Shown here piece by piece: positions 52,547 through 63,360 of a stretch of 64,000 bases of DNA. Location of the stretch: assembly GCF_042477335.2 (NCBI RefSeq), contig NC_091247.1, forward strand, positions 223,348,001-223,412,000. Reading direction: 5' to 3'. Below the pieces are notes generated by a model. The model made no database searches, was not told the DNA's origin, and was given only the letters and a program-made list of their open reading frames with translations. The DNA is from Ovis canadensis. Lineage: Eukaryota > Chordata > Mammalia > Artiodactyla > Bovidae. The stretch's first letter is position 1. Each line of letters begins with the position of its first letter. The position numbers were made by a program, and so were the translations under genes.

Positions 52547-53496
52547 GTGATCCCAATATGCTCTGCAGTTGGAGACCCACTGATGGCGCTCATTTACGGT
52601 GAGGGAACGACACTGTAGAGCCAGGAGCTAAACTCTGCAGTATTGCTGAAGTGTCACTTGTGTTTTCACAGAAATAAAAGTTATATAAAAGTAGTTACTT
52701 TATATGCCAAAGAAATAAGCTAATAAAACCTGAATTACATTATCAGTCTAAATCACTTATCTTGAAGTGTCAATAAAATGGGCCTAAGTCCTGTATCCCT
52801 TGTTATGTGAGAAAGCCAGCACCCTTCACCAGGTTTTCATTATTGTCCCTGCTTCCATACCTTTCTTTGATTTCCCCCACAGCTAAGGATCTTATGAGTA
52901 GAACAGGCTTTACTGAAGGTATGGAAGACAAAGGGACGATACCTTGCAATTAAGACTGTAACTTATATTGGATTTTGGATTGCCCTTTTCTTAAGAGGCA
53001 TTTGGCCCACCCCCAAGGCCTCGCTGCTTCCAGACTTACAGCGTGATACTGTTTTGTGGGTTGCTCTGTCCTGAAGGATGCAGCTCCTACCCATTCCTAG
53101 ACTCTGTCCCTTCCCCTCCGTAACCCCTATTTTCTCTTCTCCCCTACCTCCAAATTTCCACTAATTTCCTTTGCTAGGCAATTAACAGATCTCTCCTTTT
53201 GTAATCTGCATCTTCAGGGTTTACCTTCCGCCTTCAAGGAGCTTATCAGAATATTTTCCCAAACAGAGGTAAACCTTGTCTCTGGGAAGCATTCTGGAGC
53301 CAACTATTAAAATAGTAATTTTCCACTGTGCTATTATTATAATATTATAAAATTTAAGGTTTACTTTAGGGGTCATTAGGTTAATTACCTTGCTTCAAGT
53401 GGCATCATATTAAACTCTAGCCAGTAATTCTTAATCTAGTCCTTATTTCTGTTTTACAAAACTGACACTATAAAGTAGAAAAGACACCTTTTTTAG

Positions 53497-53612
53497 GGCA
53501 TGGCAACCCACTCCAGTTTTCTTGCCTTGAGAATCCCCATGGACAGAGAAGCTTGGAGGGCTACAGTCCATGGGATCACAGAGAGTCAGACAGGACTGAG
53601 CGACTAAGCACA
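53497..53612 (+). mobile_element. BovA SINE 3' fragment
   Basis: GGCAACCCACTCCAGTTTTC through GACTGAGCGACTAAGCAC; head missing. Confidence 0.8.
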
Positions 53613-54957
53613 ACACATACATTTTATTATTTTATTTTTATTTTTAATTGGAGAATAACAGATGCATTAACTTTAAAAAATCTTCTAAGGTCAAGTTCCT
53701 CACAACACTGTTCTTAGTACAAAAGTTGCTGTTGGGTGCCTGAATATTGTATCAAAAGATGACTACATCAGTAAATTACAGAACAAAGACTGCATAATCA
53801 CTGGGGAAATGATAATTTAATGTTCAGTAGAGAAAAATATTTCAAAATCTAAAATATAAGAACTGTGTATGTGTGTAGAAAAAAAACAAAAGTGAGGAGA
53901 GGAAGGAAGAAAATGTGACTTATTGAATTGGCAAAGTTGTGGCAGAATTTTTTAAAATTTGCTTTCTGTTAATGTCATTGTGTTAGTATAATTACAAAGC
54001 TCAGAGGAGAGTCCCAAACTTCCCTTCCCAGAATATAAACCAGTGACTGTGTTTATGCTGCCGAGATTGTCTTCTGATCTGTGGCTTACATTTGTCCCAC
54101 TGCCACTTAAGTCTGTCCTTTGTGTTCTCAGTAGAAAAGAGCAAGTGCCCAGAAGCGTTGGGAAGAAGCGCACCTGAGCTGCTACCTCTCACAGCCCGTG
54201 TCTCCCTGACCCTAGCTCAAGGGTGGCAGGAAGCCAAGTAAACGTCTGGGCTGCGGAGAAAACTCAAGGGACAGGGGCCGTTTCTGTACAAGTAGATTCA
54301 GAAACAGCATTCTTCCCCCTTAGAGCCTGTCTTGCAAATTGATGGACTTTTCTGGTCTCCTGGTTTATAAGCATCTCTTTTCCTTTAAACTGCTTTTAGT
54401 AGCTTTTGCTTTAGGGAAAGTATTTCACATCACTGTAGTGGAAAGCTACTACAGCCCCATGTGAAGGCAGATACTTGGGGATTTTGTTTAGCCTTAAAGA
54501 AAAAAAAGCTTGAAAATCTGGTCTCTAAGTGTTGTCAGTTCTTTTTCCACTGATTACGTAGACCGTTGAGGGAGGTCTTGTTACAGTAACTTGAAAAATG
54601 ATGGACTTTACCTTTTAGCAGCTCAGGGAGTTCCTGACTTCACAGCTGCTGCTGAGAAGTGAGATTCATGCTGAGCAGTTTTAGTGAAGTGTTAGTTATA
54701 AATGAGAAAGAAAGGGGTTCGTTTCACGGTTACAGATAAACTATGTCTAATAGTTTGCACCTTTTTTCACGTTTGCTTTCTTTGCTTTTGTATGAACTTG
54801 AAGATGGATACTTGAGGTGATAAGTAATATTGACAGGGGAGGAGGAGGAGGAAGGCAAGAAACTGCATAGCTGGTGTAAGTTCAGGCTTCGTTTGTGGGC
54901 CTCAGAAAACACAAGGAGAACGGGTTCTTATTCCTCAGTGTTCTGTACTTAAACTGT

Positions 54958-55168
54958 GAAGTGAAGTGAAGTCACTCAGTCGTGTCCGACTCTTTGCGAC
55001 CCCATGGACTGTAGCCCACCAGGCTCTTCCATCTGTGGGATTCTCCAGGCAAGAATACTGGAGTAGGTTGCCATTTCCTTCTCCAGGGGATCTTCCCGAC
55101 CCAGGGATTGAACCCGGGTCTCCCGTATTGCAGGCAGACGCTTTAACCTCTGAGCCACCAAGGAAGCC
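54958..55168 (-). mobile_element. Full-length Bov-tA SINE with 11-bp target-site duplication
   Basis: ACTTAAACTGT at 54947-54957 is repeated at 55169-55179, exactly bounding the element. It has little divergence, an intact B-box complement, and a GTGAA-type 3' tail. Confidence 0.92.
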
Positions 55169-55565
55169 ACTTAAACTGTAGTCATTTAAAATTGAGATAT
55201 AATTCATGTACCATAAAAGTTACCCTTTAAAGTATACAATTCAGAGGTTTTCAGTGTATTCACTTTTGTGTAATCATTACTGTCTAATTCCAGAATACTT
55301 TATCACCCAAGAGAAACTGCGTATCCACTGGCAGTAATTCCCTGTTTCCCCCTCCCTCCAGCCCCTGGCAGCCACTAATCTACCTTCTGTGTCTCTGGAT
55401 GTGCCTATTCTGAGCAATTTATATAAATAGAATTACATGTTGTGTGGTCTTTTGTGACTGACTGCTTTCACTGAGCATGTTTTCAAGGTTCAACCATGTT
55501 GGCACGTGTGTCAATACGTGACTCGTTTTTAGGAAGAATGATATATTCCAGCGTATGCATAGATC

Positions 55566-55700
55566 AGGCCTTCCCAGGTGGCTCACAGGAGACGCACATT
55601 CAATCCCTGAATCAGAAAGCGCGCCTGGAGGAGGACGTGGCCCACTCCAGTGTTCTTCTCTGGAAAATCCCAGGGACAGAGGCACCTGGCGAGCTCCCCC
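55566..55700 (+). mobile_element. Truncated Bov-tA SINE inside L1
   Basis: GGCCTTCCCAGGTGGCTCAC head followed by a shortened, diverged body. Confidence 0.7.
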
Positions 55701-55824
55701 ACGTCGGCACATGTCAGTGCTTGATTCCAGTGTGTTGGTATACCACATTTTGTTCATCCGTTCATCACTCGATGGGCATTTGAATTGTTTCCACTTCTGC
55801 ACTATTCTAAATAATGCTGCTGTG

Positions 55825-55881
55825 AACATTTGTGTACAAATGTTCAAATGTTTGTGTACAAACATTGTATACAAATGTTTT
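55825..55881. repeat. Cluster of tandem short palindromes
   Basis: AACATTTGT/ACAAATGTT (55825-55844) and AATGTTTGT/ACAAACATT (55847-55866) are perfect 9-bp inverted repeats with GT spacers. A third imperfect one centres on GTATAC (55867-55872). Confidence 0.8.
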
Positions 55882-56139
55882 GATGTGGTATAATTATTTT
55901 TAAACACAATACCTCTACTTTTTCAAAAAAGAGAACATTTAAAATCAAAATAAAAAAAATAAAATCAAAATGAGTAAGTCCCATACTCCTACCACTTAAC
56001 CCAGGCATATTCTGTTTATATTACCTTCAACGTGTATGTATTAAATACATTTTAAATGGCTGAAATCACATCTTCATGATCTACTCCATTTTTCTTCTGT
56101 TCCCAGTTCAACTCACTACAATTAGACTTCCACCCTCAC

Positions 56140-56345
56140 CATTAAAAATTAAAGCTCTCTAATGAATTGTACCAGTGTTTTATTAGCTCCAGAGGCAAAA
56201 GAAATAAAAGTAAAACTGAACAAATGGGACCTAATGAAACAAACAAGCTTTTGCATGGCAAAGAACACCCTAAATAAAATGAAAAGACAACCTATGGAAT
56301 GGGAGAAAATATTCGCAAAGATGTGACTGAAAAGAGCTTAATTTT
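56140..56345 (+). mobile_element. L1 ORF2 C-terminal fragment (left part)
   Basis: The plus strand translates to degraded L1 ORF2 (an EWEKIFAK segment near 56300). The downstream part of the same type of L1 resumes at about 57035 after a BovB block. Confidence 0.6.
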
Positions 56346-56375
56346 TTCCAAAATATGCTTCTGCTTCCAATGAAG

Positions 56376-57030
56376 CTGTTTAGTTCAGTCTCTCAGTTGT
56401 GTCCGATTCTTTGCGACCCCATGGACTACAGCATGCCAGGCTTCCCTGTCCTTCACCAACTCCCGGAGTTTGCTCAAACTCCTGTCCATCGACTCAGTGG
56501 TGCTGTCCAACCATCTCATCCTCTGTCATCCCCTTCTCCTCCTGCCCTCAGTCTTCCCAGCATCAGGGTCTTTTCCAAAGAGACAGCTTTTTGCATCAGG
56601 TGGCCAAAGTACTGAAGCTTCAGTTTCAGCATCAGTCCTTCCAATGAATATTCAGGACTGATCTCCTTTAGAATGGACTGGTTGGATCTCCTTGCAGTCC
56701 AAGGGACTCTCAAGAGTCTTCTCCAACACCACAGTTGAAAAGCATAGATTCTTCAGTGCTCAGCCTTCTTTATAGTCCAGCTCTCACCTCTGTACACGAT
56801 CAGTGGAAAACCCAGGCTGCATGTTGGCCAACACCTGGTGAAGGTTGCATCGTCAACGAGAACCAGCAGTGGGGCAACCGGGGGCACCAGGCATGTCGTC
56901 TGGCTTCTGGAGTAGCTGAAGGATCTGTCCCTTCTAGTCAGAACCCGACAAAACATGGTCCACTGGAGAAGGGAATGGCACACCACTTCAGTATTCTTGC
57001 CTTGAGAATCCCATGAATACTATGAGAAGG
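56376..57030. mobile_element. Rearranged BovB: antisense 3' part next to sense 5' part
   Basis: 56376-56812 is an antisense BovB 3' region like the other three copies. About 56813-57030 instead resembles the BovB 5' region in plus orientation (CATGGTCCACTGGAGAAGGG, CTTGCCTTGAGAATCCCATG). The opposed halves suggest a 5' inversion. Confidence 0.6.
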
Positions 57031-57034
57031 AAGA

Positions 57035-57690
57035 AAGATATGACTTATCATAATGGCCATCTTTAAAAAGGCTGCAAGTGATAAATGCTGGAGAAGGTGT
57101 GGTGAAAAGGGAAACCTCCTGCACTGTTGGTGGGAATGTAAATTGGTGCAGCCTCTATGGAAAAACAGTATTGAGGTTCCTTAAAAAACTAAATATAGTT
57201 ACTTCATGATCCAACAATCCCACTCCTGAGGCATATACCTGGGGAAAACCTTAATTTGAAAAGATACGAGCCCCCCAGTGTTCATAGCAGCACTATTTAC
57301 AGTAGCCAAGACATAGAAGCAACCTAAATGTCCATTGAAAGATGAATGGATAAAGCTATGGTTTATATACTCAATGGAATACTCCTCAGCCATAAAAAAG
57401 AATGAAATAATGCCATTTGCAGCAACCTGGGTGGACCTGGAGATTATAATACTAAGTGAAGTAGGTCAGATGGAGAAAGACAAATACATGGTATTGCTTA
57501 TGTGCAGAATCTTAAAAAAAAAAATGATACAAATGAACTTATTTACAAAACAAGCAGACTTGCAGATTTAGAGAATGAGGGAGACTGGAGGATAGGGATA
57601 GAGTGGGAGTTTGGGGTTAATGGGTACACACTGCTACATTTAAACTAGATAATCAAGGGCCTACTGTAAAAAAAAAAAAAAGAAAATTCA
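57035..57690 (+). mobile_element. L1 3' end (right part) with A-tail
   Basis: Readable L1 ORF2 C-terminus ([15 protein letters not shown] type, near 57115-57160) and 3' UTR, ending in an A run at about 57668-57681. Stops and shifts show that it is dead. Confidence 0.7.
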
Positions 57691-58440
57691 TCTGTGTTGA
57701 GTGTTCAGTAGTTTTTTATTTACATAGATGTACCACAATTCTTCATCCATCCATTCACCAGTTAAAGGATATTTGCGTTTTCAGATTCTGGCAGTCGCAG
57801 CTGCCACAAACCTTTTCACACAGGTTTTTGTGTAAACAAAAGTTTCATTTCCCTTAGATAAACATACCTACGCATGGGTTTGTTGGGTTATATGGTTAAG
57901 TATATGTCTGACTTGATAAGAATCTGCCAAAAGCTCTTCCAAAATTGTGGTACCATTTTGCATTCCCACCAGCAATAAGTGAGAATTCTAGTTGTTCTGA
58001 ATCCTCATCAGCACTTGATATTGTCAGGTGGTGGTGGTGGTTTGATTTTTAATTTAACTTTAATGTGTGTGTGTGTGTGGTAATAGTCTCATTGTGGTTT
58101 TAATTTGCCTTCCTTAATGACTCATGGGTGTTGTGTATCTTTTTGGATGTTTATCATCTTTCTATCTTTGGTAATGCTCCTGTTCAAATCTTCTGCCCAT
58201 TTGCTTTTTTAAATTGGATTGCTTGTTTCTAGCTTACCGAGTTCTGAGAATTCCTTATACTCTGGTTACATGCTCTTTATCAAATGTGTGATGTGAATAT
58301 ATTTTCTACCATCTGCAGCTTCTGATAATCTAATTTAATCAAATGTTTTCTTTTATATATCATGCTTTTAGTGTAATAGCTAAGAAATCTTTGTGTAACC
58401 AAAGTCACAAACATTTTCTCCTGTTTTCTTCCAGAAGTCT

Positions 58441-58676
58441 TTTTTTTTTTTTTTTTTGGCTGCACTGGGTCTTCGTAGCTGTGTGTGGACTTTCTGTAGT
58501 TGCGGCACACAGGCGTCTCTTGTTGCAGACCGTGGGCTCTGGGTGCACAGGCTTCAATAGCTGTGGCACACAGGATTAATTGCTCCATGACGTGTGGGAT
58601 CATCTCTGACCAGGGGTTGAACCCGTGTCTCTTGCATTGGCAGGCAGATTCTCAACCACTGGAGTATTTAGGGAAG
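58441..58676 (-). mobile_element. CHR-type SINE
   Basis: Starts with a T run (A-tail complement) and then GGCTGCACTGGGTCTTCGTA. The minus-strand head lies at its right end. Confidence 0.75.
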
Positions 58677-58779
58677 TCCATTCTTTTAGAAGTTTTGTAG
58701 TGATTTTTCTAGGCCCATTTGTTGACAAGACTGTCCTTTCTCCACTGAATTGCATTTGTATTTTTGTTGAAAATTAATT

Positions 58780-59918
58780 ACTTTCCTAGGGCTACCATAA
58801 TAAAGTATCACAAACCGAGTGACTTAGAACAACAGTAATATTGTCTCTCAGTTTTGGAGGCCAGGAATCTGAAATCAAGGTGTCAGCAAGGCCATGCTCA
58901 CTCTGAAACCTGTAGGGGAGGATCCCTCCTTGTTTCTTCCAGCTTCTAGTAACCCCAGCCGTTCTTTGGCTTATTATACCATGATCCAGCCTGTGCTCCA
59001 CATGGTGTTCTTCCATCTCTCATATCATCTCTCTCTTAAATCTGTGTCCAAATTCCCCCTTTTTTAAAGACATCAGATATAATGGATTCAGTTCAGTTCA
59101 GTCGCTCAGTCGTGTCTGACTCTTTGCGACCGCATGAATCACAGCACGCCAGGCCTCCCTGTCCATCACCAACTCCCGGAGTTCACTCAGACTCACGTCC
59201 ATCGAGTCCATGATGCCATCCAGCCATCTCATCCTCTGTCATCCCCTTCTCCTCCTGCCACCAATCCCTCCCAGCATCAAAGTCTTTTCCAGTGAGTAAA
59301 CTCTTCACATCAGGTGGCCAAAGTACTGGAGCTTCAGCTTTAGCATCATTCCTTCCAAAGAAATCCCACGGCAGATCTCCTTCAGAATGGACTGGTTGGA
59401 TCTCCTTGCAATCCATGGGACTCTCAAGAGTCTTCTCCAACACCATAGTTCAAACACATCAATTATTCGGTGCTCAGCCTTCTTCACAGTCCAACTCTCA
59501 CATCCATACATGACCACAGGAAAAACCATAGCCTTGACTAGACGGACCTTAGTTGATAAAGTAATGTCTCTGCTTTTGAATATGCTATCTAGGTTGGTCA
59601 TAACTTTTCTTCCAAGGAGTAAGCGTCTTTTAATTTCATGGCTGCAGTCACCATCTGCAGTGATTTTGGAGCCCCCAAAAATAGTCTGACACTGTTTCCA
59701 CTGTTTCCCCATCTATTTGCCATGAAGTGATGGGACTGGATGCCATGATCTTCATTTTCTGATATAATGGATTAGGGCTCACCTTAATGAGGTCGTCTTA
59801 AGTTGGTTAAATCAGCAAAGACCCATTCTCCAAGTAAGGTCATATTCTGAGGTACCGAGGAATGGAACTTCAACACACCTTTTTTTGGGGGACACAAATC
59901 AGTTCATAATTCCAGCTG
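58780..59918 (-). mobile_element. MaLR-type (MST/MLT1-like) solo LTR remnant, split by BovB
   Basis: The left part (58780-59088, TAGGGCTACCATAATAAAGT onward) and right part (59761-59918, ending GGGGGACACAAATCA) match an antisense MaLR LTR as I remember it. Non-coding; the family assignment is tentative. Confidence 0.5.
59089..59760 (-). mobile_element. 5'-truncated BovB LINE with exact 13-bp target-site duplication
   Basis: GATATAATGGATT at 59076-59088 is repeated at 59761-59773. The 672-base element holds only the end of ORF2 and the 3' UTR. A 135-codon minus frame (59305-59712) shows ORF2 C-terminal matches but lacks the RT catalytic box. Confidence 0.92.
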
Positions 59919-60008
59919 GCCACGTGGATGGGCCTGTTGCTGGGCCGCCTCTTTGTTCCATTGATCTGTGTGTCCTTCCTTTTGCCAGTGTCACCCAGCA
60001 CGCCATGT

Positions 60009-60091
60009 GTTGGGTTGGCCGAAAAGTTCATTCAGGTTTTTCCGTAACGTATTGTGGACAAATCTGAATGAATTTTCTGGTCAACCCAATA
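60009..60091. mobile_element. Ruminant mariner-type MITE
   Basis: An 83-base near-palindrome with inverted ends TTGGGTTGGCC (60010-60020) and GGTCAACCCAA (60079-60089). The inner arms (GAAAAGTTCATTCAG and CTGAATGAATTTTC) also pair. This matches the bovine mariner ends as I remember them. Confidence 0.75.
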
Positions 60092-60844
60092 GTTTTATAG
60101 TAAGTATTGAAATCAGGTAGTGTGAATTCTCCAACTTTCTGCTTTTCCAAATTATCGATATTTTGAGTATTTTTATTCTTTTGCCTACGCATTTAGCTTT
60201 TAAAATCAGTTTGTCAGTTTTAGCAAAATATCCTACTGGGATTTTGACTGGAATTATGTTGAATCTTTTCCTTGTTCACAGTCTTAGGGGGACAGCATTC
60301 AGGCATTTATCTTAAGTATGATATTAACTGTAGGATTTTTGTAGATGCCTTTTATTAGGATAAGAAAGTGTCCTCTATTTCTAGATTACTGAGAGTTTTT
60401 ATCCTGAATGGATGTTGACTTCTGTCAAATGTTTCTTCTGTATCTATTGAGATAATCATATAGTTTTTCTTTTTCAGTCTGTTGATATACTGAATTACAA
60501 TGATTTTTAAATATTAAACAACTTATCTTGCATTCCCAAGATAAACTCTACTTGGTCGTGATGGTGTTAATTTTATGTATTGTAGAACTTACTGGCAGAA
60601 GTTGTTCAGAATATTCTCTTATTACCCTCTTAATGCCTACAGGGCCTGTAGTAGTGTATCTTCTTCTGTTCCTGGTAATGCTGGTGATCTGTGTCTTGTC
60701 TTCCTGTTCAGTCTGATCAGTTTGATTTTATTGATTTCAGAGGAACAGATTTTGGTTTCATTGATTTTTCTCTCTTTTTGGTTTTCTATTGTATTGATTT
60801 TGTGGTTATCTTTATTGTTTTTTTCTTCTGCATACTTTGGACTC

Positions 60845-61260
60845 AGTTTACCAATAAATTCAACAACTTGGATAATAGTAAAATTCCTTGAAAGTACACA
60901 AACCATCAAAGCTCACTCAAGAGAAATAGATAATCAGAATAGCCTTATCTCTATTAAAAAATTGTAGTTGAAAATCTTTCCATGAAGGAAACTCTGGACA
61001 CTGGAGACTTGATAGGTGATTTTATTTCAACATTTGAGGAAGAAATAATGCCAGTTTCTATACAATCTTTTCCTTAAAGTGGAAGAAGAGGGACTAAGTC
61101 CCAGTCATTCTGTAAAGCAGATACCATCCTGATAGCAAACCCAAGAAAGGTGTTAACTAGGAAAGAAAACTACAATCAAGCCTTCTTTATGAACATAGAT
61201 AAAAAGTTCTTAAAATTTAAGTGAATTTCCTTCCACAATTTCTGAAAAGGAAAATATAAT
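60845..61260 (+). mobile_element. L1 ORF2 fragment, sense
   Basis: The plus strand reads degraded ORF2 (NKFNNLDN, then RKENYNQAFFMNIDKK-like). It abuts the antisense L1 at about 60842, so two L1 pieces meet head to head. Confidence 0.55.
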
Positions 61261-61342
61261 CACGATGACTCAGTAGGGTGAACTTTAGGTATTATTCCTC
61301 ACATTCCTTGCAGGTGGCTCTCTTCCCAACCTTGGGTCGCTT

Positions 61343-61366
61343 ACACACACACACAGACACACACTT
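61343..61366. repeat. (CA)n microsatellite
   Basis: Short interrupted CA tract. A GT tract also lies at about 58064-58078. Confidence 0.7.
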
Positions 61367-61729
61367 CACATGAAGATTTGGGGTGCTGTCCGCAGATTTC
61401 TGGAGTTCTCTGCAGGTCTCTGCTCTACATATTCAGGCTGCTTTGGTGGCTTTTAGCTCTCAGCAGCTCCTCGGCCCTCCTGGGTGTCCAGTCCTGACTG
61501 CATTCTCTCTCCAGGTGGTCACAGAGCTCAGCTCAATTGTTCTGTCTCTCCCCGGCTTCACTGTCCTGTGCAGCCTGTCGTCCAGTGTTTGGAAGCCATA
61601 GTTTCGTGTATCTTTCTGGCTTTTTAGCTGTTCTGGTTGGGAAAGTAAATCCAGTTCCTTATAGCTCCATCATGGCCAGAAGCAGAAGTCCGTAACTGGA
61701 ATATGAAATGATTATATCACATTTTACAG

Positions 61730-61930
61730 TGTCAGTATAGCCAGATCTTATTAATTCCCATATTATCTGACGTATAAATTGTTCTCGTGTTTTTGTTGTA
61801 TAGATGATGCTGAAGTAGACCTTTTCATGCACATACTTTTTTGCTTCTGTTGAATTATTTCCTTAAGATAAGTTTCCAGGAGAATATTACTGGATCAAAA
61901 GGTAATTTTAAGAATTGCATTTACGTGTTT
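61730..61930 (-). mobile_element. Old L1 3' UTR fragment, antisense
   Basis: AAGATAAGTTTCCAGGAGAA and the following ACTGGATCAAAAGG-type segment fit the antisense L1M 3' region. Confidence 0.45.
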
Positions 61931-62279
61931 TAATCTGCTTCCAGTATATTCTTTGTTATTCAAGTTTCTGCCTCTTAGTACCCCTGTGACAACAGCAGGG
62001 CCACCAGTGACCTGGCTGCTTCAGCCAGCTCCCAGATGGCTGCTTTCAGGAAGGTTCCCATAGCAACCGGAAGCTGGAAAAACCTGCCTGCCCAGATTAG
62101 TGATATCACTTCCAGCTCCTGTTGGGAACTCAGGGATTCGGGGGCAGTTAGTGAGAGAAATGGCCTATATATATAATTTGCAGAGAGAGTCATTAAAATA
62201 TATCGAGTCTGGCCTGTTCTCACTGTTCCCACAATAGCAAAGCCAACATCATTCCTACTGCGTCACCACCCCCTGCCCT

Positions 62280-62785
62280 GCAGTCTCTCTGCACAGCAGC
62301 CAGAGAGAACTTTTAAATCCGGAGTCAGATTGGGGCTCATCGCTGCTTAGGACCCGTAGGAGAATGAGACCCGGCTCTCTGTTGCGCTGTAAGGCCCTCC
62401 TGAGCCGGCTGCCCCTGCAGCTGCTTCCGCCTGCCGCGCACCCCGCTGCTGCGCCTGCCGCCTGGATCCTCCTGCCTCAGGAGCCGCAGGACTTGGCTCC
62501 CACTTCCTTTTGTTTGGGTCTTTGCTTGGATGTCACCTAATCCTCAGAGAACTTTTCCTGACCACGTTAGCTACGTGGCCCCTTTCTCCTGACGCTTCTG
62601 TTCCTCTTCCCTCAGAGGACTGTAGCTAGCACCGTCTGGCAGCTGTTTCTGTGTTCGCCATCTGAATCTCTGTTGGGATGTAATTGTGGGGACTTGCATT
62701 TCATTTTTGCATCTCATCCCTGATAGCCATGCTTGGCTCATGGCAGCGCTCAGTAACTGCTGAGTGACTGAACGAACAAGGGGCA
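62280..62785 (+). mobile_element. L2 LINE 3' fragment
   Basis: The sense L2 3' pattern is visible (GGATGTCACCTAATCCTCAG, then CAGCGCTCAGTAACTGCTGA and a GAATGAA-like end). Confidence 0.5.
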
Positions 62786-63079
62786 AGCCAAGGTCGGGAA
62801 AGGTAGTTGTATGCTGAGAACTGCCTTCCCAGCCCGCTCCGTCCTCCACAGACAGCACCCGCTTCCTCCGCACATTCTCCACCCTTCTGGAGGAAATAGC
62901 CAGGTCACTACCTCTGAGGCGCTGGTGATGAGAAGTGTTTCTGATGATCTCAACTGGCATGTGTTACACTGAACCATAGGAAGTTGTTGTTTTTTGAGGT
63001 TGTAATGGATGGTTTTCAGCAGTTGTCATATGGCCTTTAGTAACCTCAGTGTAGAGGGTCCAATAATTAACAGTAACCT

Positions 63080-63360
63080 TCCAGAAGTTAGGAGGACCCC
63101 TGCTTATCGCCTGATGCTTCCTGAGCATTCACTGTGTGTCAGGGCAGTAGCGCCCTTTGTGTTCTCATGCCATCCTCATAACCATTTTAGGACGTAAGTA
63201 CTGTTATTCTATCCAGTCTGTGGAGAACAAAACTGAGATTCAAATAAGTGATGTGAATGTGCCCAAAGTTATAAGCGGGGAGCCACAGAGCTGGGGTGTG
63301 AATCCACATCTGTCTGACCAGAGAGGTCTTCACTTGAACCGCAGCACCGTCTGGCCCTGC
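63080..63360 (+). mobile_element. MIR SINE
   Basis: GAGCATTCACTGTGTGTCAG, CTCATGCCATCCTCATAACC, AACAAAACTGAGATTCAAAT and AGCCACAGAGCTGGGGTGTG follow MIR order over almost full length. Confidence 0.65.

Larger units (their letters stand above)
55180..55990 (-). mobile_element. Old L1 fragment, antisense, with SINE insertion
   Basis: ATTTAAAATTGAGATATAAT onward is the antisense L1 3' UTR. It is interrupted by a truncated Bov-tA SINE (55566-55700) and resumes at about 55735 with the GATGGGCATTTGAATTGTTT segment. Confidence 0.6.
57700..60840 (-). mobile_element. Long old L1 (antisense) split by nested insertions
   Basis: Collinear antisense L1 segments lie at 57700-58440, 58677-58775, about 59925-60008 and 60092-60840. 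They are separated by a SINE, a MaLR-type LTR that itself holds a BovB, and a mariner MITE. Confidence 0.6.

Noticed and set aside
55419-55907. 162-codon minus-strand frame
   Set aside because: It runs through antisense L1 and an inserted SINE. It is repeat-derived and not a gene.
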